From Balneolaceae bacterium UBA3186 (GTDB lineage Bacteria; Bacteroidota; Rhodothermia; Balneolales; Balneolaceae): a stretch of DNA of 64,000 nt. This document shows, piece after piece, positions 16,661 through 24,955 of this stretch (position 1 is its first letter; every line of letters begins with the position of its first letter). The notes under the pieces are model-generated. The model saw only the letters and a list, made by a program, of their open reading frames with translations. It was not told the origin of the DNA and made no database searches. The stretch lies in the NCBI GenBank assembly GCA_002364085.1, contig DEXK01000011.1:453863-517862 (forward strand). Direction: 5' to 3'. Both the position numbers and the translations under genes were made by a program.

Positions 16661-16714
16661 ACCACAAACAAACCCTGTAGGGGTAATTCATGAATTACCC
16701 CTACAGGATTTTAT
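16661..16714. repeat. 54-bp palindromic repeat, copy 2
   Basis: Near-identical to 16111-16164, exactly 550 bp away. Its palindrome CCTGTAGGGGTAATTC/ATGAATTACCCCTACAGG is almost perfect. It lies 7 bp beyond the stop of the minus-strand amidase, so it may also end that transcript. Confidence 0.8.
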
Positions 16715-16721
16715 AATGTCC

Positions 16722-18542
16722 TTACTTTTCAGGCATTTCTGACACTGATTCAATAAAAGAATGCTCCAAATAAAATTGCTCTAATCCAGCTACAATTTGT
16801 TCAGCTATTTTATGCTGGAAATCTGTATCAGTTAATAAAATCTCTTCTTCCGGATTTGAAATAAATGCTGTTTCAACCAACACATTAGGAAACTCAATAG
16901 GCGCATTTAAGGTGAAGTTAAAGCTCCCAGTTAAGCCATAATCATCAAGACCTAAGCTTGTCATTCGATTGTACATGATCTCAGCTAAAGGTTTAAATGC
17001 TATATGTTTATAAAATGAGCCTGTTCCGGTAATGTCTAAAGGATTACTACCATATCCGATCGAATTAGTATGAATGCTAACCAATAAATCGGCATTGTTA
17101 TCAAGCGTAATTTCTTTTCTTTCTGACATATAAACGTAGCTGTCGTCTGTTCTGGTCATAACAACTTCAGCTCCAGCTTCTTCAAGTTTAGCTTTAAGAA
17201 GCTCCGATATCTGCAGCGTAACTTCTTTTTCCTGAAACCCAGCTGCACCTAATGAACCATTATTGCTTCCGCCATGACCTGCATCAACCGCTATTACTCT
17301 TCCGGTTAATGGTTTTATTACGCTTGTTAAAGTTGGTGGCCTTTTAATTCGGATATCCAATATAGAACCCCATCCATAATCAATGGAATAGCCCCAGTTT
17401 TGAGTGTTATTTAGTTTAATAATTAAACGAAACCGATCATTTTCTACCTGTTCCCAGTCTACACTTTCAATGCCTTCTGAAGTAAGATATTTGATTTTCC
17501 AATTTGTATTAGAAGTTGCTCCAAAAATATCAACTATGATCTTATTTGGATCTATTTCCTGAGTAGAAATAAAGGGTAGTTTTTCTGAAAGTGTAACCCG
17601 AATCAAATCATGGCTTGAACTTCCAGAAACGCGAATATTTCCTGTCAGCGACGAAACCGGCTCCAGATCATCTCCGGTTAGTTCCACAAAACGACTTGGA
17701 ATCCAAGCATCCAAACTTTCAGATAGTCTTACTTTATACATTCCCTGTTGCATTCCTGAAATATTGAGCTTCACACCTTCCGGTATTGAACCGTACTTAG
17801 TACCACCTAAGCGATCCGTTCCTAGCCCAACGTTTAAATAAGCATCATCAGCAATAACTTCACCAACGATAGGTTCGGGTAAGAAACTTACTTTAAATGT
17901 GCTTTCTCTCTTATGGTATCCGAGCAATCCTTTTTTAATTTTAAAAGTGATAGCGGCATCCTTCACGATGTCTCCATCTTTTACATAATATGTTCCACGG
18001 TATACCCCTTTTTTGCCACCAACTAATCTTGGTGATACTTCCTCCATCTTAATATTGTCGGTAAACCCATTTATATTAAAGTATGCGTCCTCTCCCGGTT
18101 TTCCTTGAAACTGGACGTGTAATGCTTCGCCGGGTTCAAGCCATGTATCACTTCGTGGTTCAACCATCAAATCTGAAATTACATTCTTACTCAAATCCGG
18201 TTCTTCCGGAGCTGGACGAACTAACATCATTGTATCTGAAAGACTTTCTCCATTCATTTCTACACTAAAAATAATGTCAGTTGTATCTGCATCGTGATCT
18301 ATCATTGTGATAAAAGCTCCACTTGAATACACTTTTACTTTTTTCCCATTTATATAGGCAACAGCATTAGGATTTGTATTTGCTGCCACTCTATAGCGTG
18401 AAAATGGGTAAATAACGGTGTCTTGCTCCGGAATAATAATATTGAGATATAAAGAATCAGATTCTGATTCTTCCATTTCCTGCCCTAACGAAACTGCACT
18501 AAAAATTATGCAGCATAAAAATAATAGCCCGATCTGCTTCAT
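16722..18542 (-). CDS. Periplasmic N-acetylmuramoyl-L-alanine amidase (Amidase_3)
   Basis: A 606-residue exported enzyme with signal peptide MKQIGLLFLCCIIFSAVSLG. The N-terminal 380 residues are beta-rich modules including an SH3-like stretch (IPEGVKLNISGMQQGMYKV) and an AMIN-like region (SHDLIRVTLSEKLPF to IIVDIFG). The C-terminal Amidase_3 domain shows VDAGHGGSNNG (zinc His), GFQEKEVTLQ (zinc Glu), LVSIHTNS (zinc His) and VLVETAFISN (catalytic Glu). It removes stem peptides from MurNAc in the wall. There is no T9SS tail, so it should stay in the periplasm. It sits 4 bp after the namZ gene and is very likely its operon partner. Confidence 0.88.
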   Translation of the reverse strand: MKQIGLLFLCCIIFSAVSLGQEMEESESDSLYLNIIIPEQDTVIYPFSRYRVAANTNPNAVAYINGKKVKVYSSGAFITMIDHDADTTDIIFSVEMNGESLSDTMMLVRPAPEEPDLSKNVISDLMVEPRSDTWLEPGEALHVQFQGKPGEDAYFNINGFTDNIKMEEVSPRLVGGKKGVYRGTYYVKDGDIVKDAAITFKIKKGLLGYHKRESTFKVSFLPEPIVGEVIADDAYLNVGLGTDRLGGTKYGSIPEGVKLNISGMQQGMYKVRLSESLDAWIPSRFVELTGDDLEPVSSLTGNIRVSGSSSHDLIRVTLSEKLPFISTQEIDPNKIIVDIFGATSNTNWKIKYLTSEGIESVDWEQVENDRFRLIIKLNNTQNWGYSIDYGWGSILDIRIKRPPTLTSVIKPLTGRVIAVDAGHGGSNNGSLGAAGFQEKEVTLQISELLKAKLEEAGAEVVMTRTDDSYVYMSERKEITLDNNADLLVSIHTNSIGYGSNPLDITGTGSFYKHIAFKPLAEIMYNRMTSLGLDDYGLTGSFNFTLNAPIEFPNVLVETAFISNPEEEILLTDTDFQHKIAEQIVAGLEQFYLEHSFIESVSEMPEK

Positions 18543-18546
18543 TGAT

Positions 18547-19800
18547 TTATTTATATAGATAATATTGAGATGATTTTTTTCTGAACGACTCTACATCTTT
18601 ATTCAGATATTCTTTTATGTCTTCTACTTTGTACGCCTTTCTAAAACTATTTCGGATTTCATCGGTTCCTGACACCTTATCAAACATAGACCAACGGTTT
18701 TTACCCTGTTCAAAAATGTCTATTTCGGGATACATTTCCTTATGTACCTGCATAAAATAGTATTGCAAGCTCATTAAATGTGCCTGCGTATAATCCGAAA
18801 AATGAATCTGTACACCATGTAGTGTTTTTCCTTGGTCTCTTCCATAAAAAGGTTTGAAAACTATAGGTCGAAATTCTACCCCAGGAATGTTGAGTGCATT
18901 CATGTTTTCTGATAACTTTCGTTCGTCTATCCATTCTGCTGCAAAAACCTGAAATGGTAAAGTGTATCCCACTCCTTCAGAAAACACACCTAACTCGCCC
19001 ATAATCCCGGTTGAAACATAAAAATAAGCTGAATTTGCATGTGGAATATGAGGGGAAGTCGGTACCCATTGCAATCCGGTTTCTTCAAAAGTCATGGACC
19101 TATTCCACCCTTCCATTTCTACCACAGTTAGATTTACCTTTTTACCCTCACCGAGCCATCCTTCTTCATTGATCAAAATAGCAACTTCGCCTGGAGTCAT
19201 CCCATATACATATGGAATAGGATATTGACTTACAAATGAGAAGTAGCCTTCTTCTGCAATATTGCCTTCTATTTTGTTTCCACCCAATGGATTTGGACGA
19301 TCTAAAACTACAAAGTCAATGTCGTGTTCAGCAGCTGCTTCCATCGCCAATCCCATAGTACTGATGTAAGTGTATGATCTGACTCCGATATCCTGTATAT
19401 CGTACACCAGAACATCTACATTTTCAAGCATTTCTTTGGTGGGCTTTCTTGTTTTCCCATAAAGCGAATAAACCGGAACTTGCGTTACAGGATCTACATA
19501 GTCATCAACTTTATCTCCTGCGGCAATCTCGCCTCTCGCTCCATGTTCCGGACCATATAAAGCAACCAGTTCCACATTCTCTGCTTCGTAAAGAATATCA
19601 ATGGTAGGCTTTAATGCAGAACTTAATCCTGTGGCATTGGTAATAAGCCCAACTTTTTTTCCTTTTAGTATATCAAAATCATTGATTTTGAGCACTTCTA
19701 TGCCTGTTTTGATGGTTTTTTCCTGTTTCTGATTTTGAGCACAAGCAACACTAAAAAGTAAGATGCTTGTTAAAAAAACCAAGGGATTTTTAATATTCAT
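18547..19800 (-). CDS. namZ: Exo-beta-N-acetylmuramidase NamZ-like lipoprotein (DUF1343)
   Basis: DUF1343 is the family of Bacillus subtilis YbbC/NamZ, which releases MurNAc from the non-reducing ends of peptidoglycan fragments. Signature stretches are KVGLITNATGL, YGPEHGARGEIAAGDKV, DIQDIGVRSYTYISTMG, VLDRPNPLGG and PYVYGMTPGE. The start is taken at ATG 19800 rather than a TTG 30 bp upstream because it gives a clean lipoprotein signal (IKNPLVFLTSILLFSVAC, Cys20). The length of 417 residues is usual. It is followed after 4 bp by an amidase and faces nagZ, the same trio as B. subtilis ybbE-ybbD-ybbC. Confidence 0.88.
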   Translation of the reverse strand: MNIKNPLVFLTSILLFSVACAQNQKQEKTIKTGIEVLKINDFDILKGKKVGLITNATGLSSALKPTIDILYEAENVELVALYGPEHGARGEIAAGDKVDDYVDPVTQVPVYSLYGKTRKPTKEMLENVDVLVYDIQDIGVRSYTYISTMGLAMEAAAEHDIDFVVLDRPNPLGGNKIEGNIAEEGYFSFVSQYPIPYVYGMTPGEVAILINEEGWLGEGKKVNLTVVEMEGWNRSMTFEETGLQWVPTSPHIPHANSAYFYVSTGIMGELGVFSEGVGYTLPFQVFAAEWIDERKLSENMNALNIPGVEFRPIVFKPFYGRDQGKTLHGVQIHFSDYTQAHLMSLQYYFMQVHKEMYPEIDIFEQGKNRWSMFDKVSGTDEIRNSFRKAYKVEDIKEYLNKDVESFRKKSSQYYLYK

Positions 19801-19853
19801 ATATAGCTTTTTATTACAATTAATTTTCAATTTGAGTTGAAGTTAAACCATCT

Positions 19854-19866
19854 GAAGTTGAACTTC
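19854..19866. promoter_or_regulatory. Palindrome GAAGTT-G-AACTTC between namZ and nagZ
   Basis: A perfect 6-1-6 palindrome in the 101-bp divergent gap. A half-related TGAAGTT occurs about 15 bp before it. It could be an operator serving both genes; it does not match the palindromes before the NagB fusion. Confidence 0.35.
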
Positions 19867-19901
19867 TGTAACTAATTATTAAATCGATTTGAATCCGAAA
19901 A

Positions 19902-20963
19902 ATGCAGGTTAATCAGCTTACAATAAAAGACTTATCTCTGAAAGAAAAAATTGCTCAATTATTTCTTATTGGCTTTCACGGAAATGAATGCAGTGAAGGC
20001 TCAGAAATCTCGAAATTACTCTCGAATATTAAACCGGGTGGAGTTATACTTTTTGATAAAGACATGGTTTTCAACAAACCAGTTCATAATATCAAGTCTC
20101 CTGAACAACTAAAAAAGTTAACCGCTCAGCTTCAAGAAGTATCAGAGATTCCGTTACTTATTGGTATAGACCAGGAAGGTGGTTTAATAAACCGATTAAA
20201 ACCTGAGTATGGATTCCCAAAAACTAAATCGCATCACGAACTTGGCCAAATAAATAACCCGGAAGTAACCCTAGAAGAAGGTTTATTAATTTCAGAAGTT
20301 TTGCACCAACATGGTATCAATATCAACTTTGCACCTTGTGTAGATCTTGCTTTAAATGCCGAAAGTTCAATCATAGCAAAGCGAGAACGCTGTTTTGGTG
20401 CTACTTCATCAGAGGTTAACAAACATGCTGAAGCTTATGTGCATGGGCATCAAAAAAATAATGTACTTACAGCATGTAAACATTTTCCGGGACATGGTAG
20501 TGCTGCGGGAGATACCCATGCCGGGTTTGTAGATGTAACTGATACATGGGAAAAAGATGAGCTTGAACCTTATAAGTACATGATCCAAAAAGAGCTTTGT
20601 CCGGTTATTATGACTTCTCATATTTTTAATGGCAATTTTGATGATGTTTACCCTGCCACTCTTTCAAAAAAAACCATTCAGGATCTGCTTAGAAAGCAAT
20701 TAGGGTTTGAAGGTGTTGTGATTTCGGACGATATGCAAATGAGAGCTATTTCAGATCATTATGGAATGAAAGAATCTCTTAAACTGGGCCTGGAAGCAGG
20801 AATTGATGTATTCTGCTATGGAAACAATCTTCTTAAGGAGCAAATCGACCTCGAAATTGCAATTAATACTATAGAGGAATTAGTAGCAAATGGTGAAATC
20901 ACTGAAACAAGAATTGATAATTCTGTAGAAAGGATTTTAAATTTAAAAAAGCAGTTACTCTAA
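19902..20963 (+). CDS. nagZ: Glycoside hydrolase family 3 beta-N-acetylhexosaminidase (NagZ-like)
   Basis: A 353-residue enzyme that removes terminal GlcNAc from muropeptides. Motifs are LIGIDQEGGLINRL, the NagZ marker KHFPGHG (K193), the His/Asp dyad GDTHAGF (D204, H206) and the nucleophile D276 in VVISDDMQM. The one-domain size and the absence of a signal peptide match cytoplasmic Gram-negative NagZ, not the secreted two-domain Firmicute form. It is divergent from namZ and ends 4 bp from the convergent DUF2520 gene. Confidence 0.9.
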   Translation: MQVNQLTIKDLSLKEKIAQLFLIGFHGNECSEGSEISKLLSNIKPGGVILFDKDMVFNKPVHNIKSPEQLKKLTAQLQEVSEIPLLIGIDQEGGLINRLKPEYGFPKTKSHHELGQINNPEVTLEEGLLISEVLHQHGININFAPCVDLALNAESSIIAKRERCFGATSSEVNKHAEAYVHGHQKNNVLTACKHFPGHGSAAGDTHAGFVDVTDTWEKDELEPYKYMIQKELCPVIMTSHIFNGNFDDVYPATLSKKTIQDLLRKQLGFEGVVISDDMQMRAISDHYGMKESLKLGLEAGIDVFCYGNNLLKEQIDLEIAINTIEELVANGEITETRIDNSVERILNLKKQLL

Positions 20964-20967
20964 ACAT

Positions 20968-21771
20968 TTAATCCAGCAACTGTTTTAGGTCACGAATCTG
21001 ATTTTCGTTTAGACCTTTTGCTATGCTTATTGTTTTATGCCCTAGAGCTTTATAAAGATTTAAAAGATCTGGATTCTCTTTTAATTGCTTTAAGTGCTCC
21101 TGTATTGTCTTGACATCTCCTCTTTCAATAGGTCCGGTAAGAGCTTTTTCGAAGCCTTTCTTTTTAATGTTTTCAAGAGAAGATTCAGCTAAGGGCACTA
21201 ACGCTTTTAAAGCGATATCAGGATCAATTCCCCCTGTTTCTGCAATATCTGTTGCAAGCTTTAGCAAGGATACCAAATAATTAGATGAAACTACAGCTGA
21301 CGCATGTAAAAGTGGCTTTGCTTCCGGTTTTACCTCAAAACAATTAGCTCCTAAGTCTTTTATGATTTTTTCCAGCACGATTAATGCTCCTTCATCACCT
21401 TCCATATCAAACCAAACTCCTTCTAAAGAATCTTCGTTTGGTGTAATTGCCTTTAGAGGATGAAAGGATGCTACCTTGGATCCCTTTTTTTCCAGTGACT
21501 TCAATATTGAAGAGCTTAAAGTTCCTGAACAGTGAACTATAATTTTTTTTGATAGATCGTCAAAAGCAGAAGATAATATTTTAGCCAGATTCTCAATTTC
21601 AGAATCTTGTACGGTAAGAAATATTACCTCTCCCAACTCATCTATTGAACTTGGAAATAAATTTCTGGAATAAACTGACTCAATTTTATACCCAGCTTTG
21701 GCACATGAATTCTGCAACGCTCCCCCAACTCTACCATTGCCAAATATAGATATTGAGGGTTTTATAGTCAT
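20968..21771 (-). CDS. Rossmann-fold protein with DUF2520 domain
   Basis: A 267-residue cytoplasmic protein. The N-terminus is a dinucleotide-binding fold (SISIFGNGRVGGALQNSCAK), followed by EVIFLTVQDSEIENLA and VHCSGTLSSSIL, as in the F420/NADP-oxidoreductase-like family. The C-terminal half is the all-helical DUF2520 domain (LLHASAVVSSNYLVSLLKLA, GPIERGDVKTIQEHL) related to 6-phosphogluconate dehydrogenase-like enzymes. Substrate unknown. Its ATG overlaps the stop of the MEMO-like gene as ATGA, so the two are translationally coupled. Confidence 0.85.
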   Translation of the reverse strand: MTIKPSISIFGNGRVGGALQNSCAKAGYKIESVYSRNLFPSSIDELGEVIFLTVQDSEIENLAKILSSAFDDLSKKIIVHCSGTLSSSILKSLEKKGSKVASFHPLKAITPNEDSLEGVWFDMEGDEGALIVLEKIIKDLGANCFEVKPEAKPLLHASAVVSSNYLVSLLKLATDIAETGGIDPDIALKALVPLAESSLENIKKKGFEKALTGPIERGDVKTIQEHLKQLKENPDLLNLYKALGHKTISIAKGLNENQIRDLKQLLD

Positions 21772-22523
21772 ACTGCAGGTTGAACAATTGGCGCATGAGC
21801 AAAACCACCCGTATAGGTTGTTTTTTCATTTACAGGAGTAAACCAAATATCGAGGTCCCAATATTTAGATACTAAAATTCCGGTCATAAAGGCACGTGCT
21901 CCTTCCACTTCTTTCTCTTTGCTATTCAAATAGTGATGAAGACCTGACTCGTTATTACTTTCAATTAAACTTTTTAGTTTTTCCAATTCAGCTGTATTTG
22001 AACTTGGAAGATCACAACAAAAAACCAATAGCGCATTTCTATTTCTGAATAATTCATCAAGAGCAAAAGCCAACTCTTTTACAATAGCGGGGTCATAATC
22101 ACCGATTTGAATACTTACAACGTCAAAATCATCCTGACATACCTGAAGCATCATTAACTGAGTATATAAACTCATTTTGTCACTCATGCCGCCATCATTT
22201 ATATAAAAATCATCTTCCTCATCACATAGCTCATTTCTGAGTTTGTCATTAACTAAAACCTCACCAAATGGAGTTGTAAAAGAATGATTTGAAGGAATAC
22301 TTAATTTTTTTTCCAGCTCACCATTATACGATTCTATAACAACTAAAGTATCAAAGTGAGAAGAACACACATTTTTATAAATGGATGTAAGTTCTTCTGG
22401 GTTTTCAGGGTCGATATGAGTTGGAACAAAAAGGAGTTTTATATTATTGAGCTCTAAAGAAACAGGTGTTGTTTTCTTTAACGATGATTTCAATTCCTCT
22501 CTGGTAATATTTGCAAAAGCCAT
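21768..22523 (-). CDS. MEMO1-family (AmmeMemoRadiSam protein B)-like protein
   Basis: A 251-residue protein with the outline of MEMO1-like proteins: a strand plus FVPTHIDPENPEE, then FTTPFGEVLVNDKLRNEL, and VVSIQIGDYDPAIVKELAFA. The family's usual metal-site stretches (PHAGYxYSG and GPSH) are not kept here, since they read PTHIDPE and VVIESYN, so the metal site may be lost. The C-terminus GGFAHAPIVQPA keeps a histidine. It is coupled with the DUF2520 gene. The assignment is moderate because the key residues are missing. Confidence 0.5.
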   Translation of the reverse strand: MAFANITREELKSSLKKTTPVSLELNNIKLLFVPTHIDPENPEELTSIYKNVCSSHFDTLVVIESYNGELEKKLSIPSNHSFTTPFGEVLVNDKLRNELCDEEDDFYINDGGMSDKMSLYTQLMMLQVCQDDFDVVSIQIGDYDPAIVKELAFALDELFRNRNALLVFCCDLPSSNTAELEKLKSLIESNNESGLHHYLNSKEKEVEGARAFMTGILVSKYWDLDIWFTPVNEKTTYTGGFAHAPIVQPAV

Positions 22524-22552
22524 GTGATGATATATTTTTAACTCTTAAACAT

Positions 22553-22606
22553 AAAAAAGCCTAAAGACACTAATCCCATTAGATGAGATTAAGTCTCTTC
22601 AGGCTT
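22553..22606 (-). terminator. Rho-independent terminator of the phosphopantetheinyl transferase gene
   Basis: On the minus strand AAGCCTGAAGAGACTTAATC can pair with GATTAGTGTCTTTAGGCTT, a long stem with few mismatches, followed by TTTTT. It lies about 30 bp after the stop of the gene at 22635. Confidence 0.8.
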
Positions 22607-22634
22607 ACAAATTACAGAACCGTATTTTAGAGCT

Positions 22635-23255
22635 TTAATAAGCAATAGAAATTTGATGATTCAGTTCTTGGAAGCTACAAATTTGAAATGTTTTTTCATC
22701 ATTAATTCTTACTAAGAATTGAATATGGTTCTTTTTCTGTATTTCCAGCTCTTTTAAATTAGTTCTTAGCCCTGTTCCTAAGCATTTTACTGCGGCTTCT
22801 TTTATTGTCCATAGCAGTATTGGATCTTCATCAGAAAACACATCCCACTCCGTTTCTCCTAGTATTCTTTTAACGATACGCTGATCTACTTTCCTATCTA
22901 ACCATTCAGTGTCTATACCAATATCGGTAGACTCAGAGATCGCACAAAACACATGATTTTTTGAATGGCTAAAACTTACAAAAAGTGTTTCGTTTCCGTT
23001 TTGAGCATAGGGTTTACCCAATGGATGTTTGCGGATTTCAAATTGAGAGCTCAGACCTGAAGCTGTAAGCATTTCCTTGAACAAGTATCTGGCTGAAAGG
23101 TATTCATCCTTTCTTTGTTGATTTGTGAACTTTTTCCACTCTTCACCTTCATTTTCAGAGAGTAATTCGTTTGATAAACCTGATCTAATTTCAGAAAATC
23201 CTATAATTACATGGTCAGGAAAGTCGGTTCTAGAAGATGTATTCAGCAGTTCCAA
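22635..23255 (-). CDS. 4'-phosphopantetheinyl transferase superfamily protein (Sfp-type)
   Basis: A 206-residue enzyme that moves the phosphopantetheine arm of CoA onto a carrier-protein serine. Motifs in order are VSFSHSKNHVFCAI, the magnesium-binding IGIDTEWLD, and LLWTIKEAAVKCLGTGL (WxxKEAxxK). The frame starts with TTG at 23255; an in-frame TAA lies 24 bases further upstream and no ATG occurs before the conserved SARYLFKEM region, so TTG is proposed. It faces lysS across a 100-bp divergent gap. The carrier protein is not in the window; it may serve fatty-acid ACP. Confidence 0.85.
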   Translation of the reverse strand: MELLNTSSRTDFPDHVIIGFSEIRSGLSNELLSENEGEEWKKFTNQQRKDEYLSARYLFKEMLTASGLSSQFEIRKHPLGKPYAQNGNETLFVSFSHSKNHVFCAISESTDIGIDTEWLDRKVDQRIVKRILGETEWDVFSDEDPILLWTIKEAAVKCLGTGLRTNLKELEIQKKNHIQFLVRINDEKTFQICSFQELNHQISIAY

Positions 23256-23355
23256 AAGAATGAATAAAGATTAAGGTTAATGCCACAATTATCCGCTTAA
23301 TTCGGTATTTTTAGTGCTTCTGATTCGCAACATAACATATTAATTAAACGATTAC

Positions 23356-24894
23356 ATGTCGAACCAAGAACTTACACATTCTGAACAAGAAGAAATACGC
23401 CGCGATAAACTTACTGAACTTAACAAGCTTGGAGTAAATCCTTACCCGTACTCATTCGATGTAACTCATTCAAGCAAACAAATTTTAGCTGATGAAAGCT
23501 TGATCAGAGATGAAGAATCAAATCCTGAATCCGAAATCGTCTCCGTTGCAGGAAGAGTAATGACACGACGCATTATGGGTAAAGCTGCCTTCTTTAATCT
23601 TCAGGATTCCAAAGGTACAATTCAGATCTATATCCGTCGAGATGATGTAGGTGTTGAAAACTACAATACGGTTTTCAAAAAGATGGTAGACATAGGTGAT
23701 ATTGTTGGAATCAAAGGTTTTGTTTTCAAAACTCGTACTGGAGAAACTACAGTTCATGCCGAAGAATTCGAGTTTTTGACAAAAACACTTCGACCAATTC
23801 CGATCCCAAAAGAAGTGGAAAATGAAGAGGGTGAAAAAGTAGTATACGATGCTTTTGCTGATAAAGAATTGCGTTATCGTCAACGCTATGTAGACCTGAT
23901 TGTAAATCCGGAAGTACGTGATACTTTCCGAAAAAGAACAAAACTTGTTCAAACCATGAGAAATTTCATGAACGAGCGCGGTTATCTTGAAGTTGAGACT
24001 CCGATTCTACAACCCGTTTATGGTGGCGCTTCGGCAAGACCGTTTGTAACTCATCATAACTCTCTGGATATGGATCTATATCTGAGAATTGCCAATGAAT
24101 TATATCTTAAGCGATTAATTGTAGGTGGATTTGATGGTGTATATGAGTTTTCTAAAGATTTCAGAAATGAAGGTCTTTCCAGATTTCATAATCCCGAGTT
24201 CACGCAAGTTGAGTTGTATGTTGCTTACAAAGACTACAACTGGATGATGGACTTCACTGAAAAAATGATTGAGCAAGTAGCTCTCGACCTACATGGTTCC
24301 ACCACTGTTAAAGTTGGCGAACACGAAATTGATTTCAAAGCTCCATGGCCAAGAATTCCTTTGCTGGAAGCCATTGAAAAAGAAACCGGAAAAGATCTTT
24401 CTGGAATGGAATTGGATGAAATGAAGAAAGTGGCCAAAGAACTTCACATTGAGACCGATGAAAGCTTTGGAAAAGGTAAAATTATCGACGAGATCTTCGG
24501 AGAATATGTAGAATCAAAATTAATTCAGCCTACTTTTATAACGGATTATCCGATAGAAATGAGCCCGCTTACAAAAAAGCATCGCTCTAAAGAGGGATTG
24601 GTTGAACGTTTTGAGTGTATCTGTAATGGGAAAGAAATTGCTAATGCATATACTGAGCTTAATGATCCAATTGATCAAAGAGAACGACTTGAAGAACAAG
24701 CTTCGCTACGTGCCGATGGTGATGACGAAGCAATGACCATAGACGAAGATTTTATTCGTGCATTGGAATATGGAATGCCTCCAACAGCAGGTATTGGAAT
24801 TGGGATTGATCGTTTAGCAATGATCATGACTAACTCAGCCTCTATAAGAGACGTACTTTTCTTTCCACAAATGAAACCGGAAAAAAGTGAATAG
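23356..24894 (+). CDS. lysS: Lysyl-tRNA synthetase, class II
   Basis: A 512-residue cytoplasmic enzyme that charges tRNA-Lys. The N-terminal OB-fold anticodon-binding domain contains VAGRVMTRRIMGKAAFFNLQ. The class II core has motif 1 (MNERGYLEVETPILQPVYGG), motif 2 (FSKDFRNEGLSRFHNPEFT) and motif 3 (GIGIGIDRLAMIMT), with the LysRS-typical KHRSKEGLVERFE and GKEIANAYTELNDP. Full length, ATG start at 23356. A perfect 12-bp inverted repeat lies just downstream. Confidence 0.97.
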   Translation: MSNQELTHSEQEEIRRDKLTELNKLGVNPYPYSFDVTHSSKQILADESLIRDEESNPESEIVSVAGRVMTRRIMGKAAFFNLQDSKGTIQIYIRRDDVGVENYNTVFKKMVDIGDIVGIKGFVFKTRTGETTVHAEEFEFLTKTLRPIPIPKEVENEEGEKVVYDAFADKELRYRQRYVDLIVNPEVRDTFRKRTKLVQTMRNFMNERGYLEVETPILQPVYGGASARPFVTHHNSLDMDLYLRIANELYLKRLIVGGFDGVYEFSKDFRNEGLSRFHNPEFTQVELYVAYKDYNWMMDFTEKMIEQVALDLHGSTTVKVGEHEIDFKAPWPRIPLLEAIEKETGKDLSGMELDEMKKVAKELHIETDESFGKGKIIDEIFGEYVESKLIQPTFITDYPIEMSPLTKKHRSKEGLVERFECICNGKEIANAYTELNDPIDQRERLEEQASLRADGDDEAMTIDEDFIRALEYGMPPTAGIGIGIDRLAMIMTNSASIRDVLFFPQMKPEKSE

Positions 24895-24901
24895 TTATTA
24901 A

Positions 24902-24940
24902 GTTATTAGTTATGAGTATCCTTAACTAATAACTAATAAC
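24902..24940. repeat. Inverted repeat GTTATTAGTTAT/ATAACTAATAAC
   Basis: Perfect 12-bp arms around 15 bases, embedded in further TAACTAATAA-type units that fill the whole lysS to permease gap (24895-24955). No T-run follows. It is an AT-rich dispersed-type palindrome more than a standard terminator. Confidence 0.65.
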
Positions 24941-24955
24941 CAATAACTCAACACT

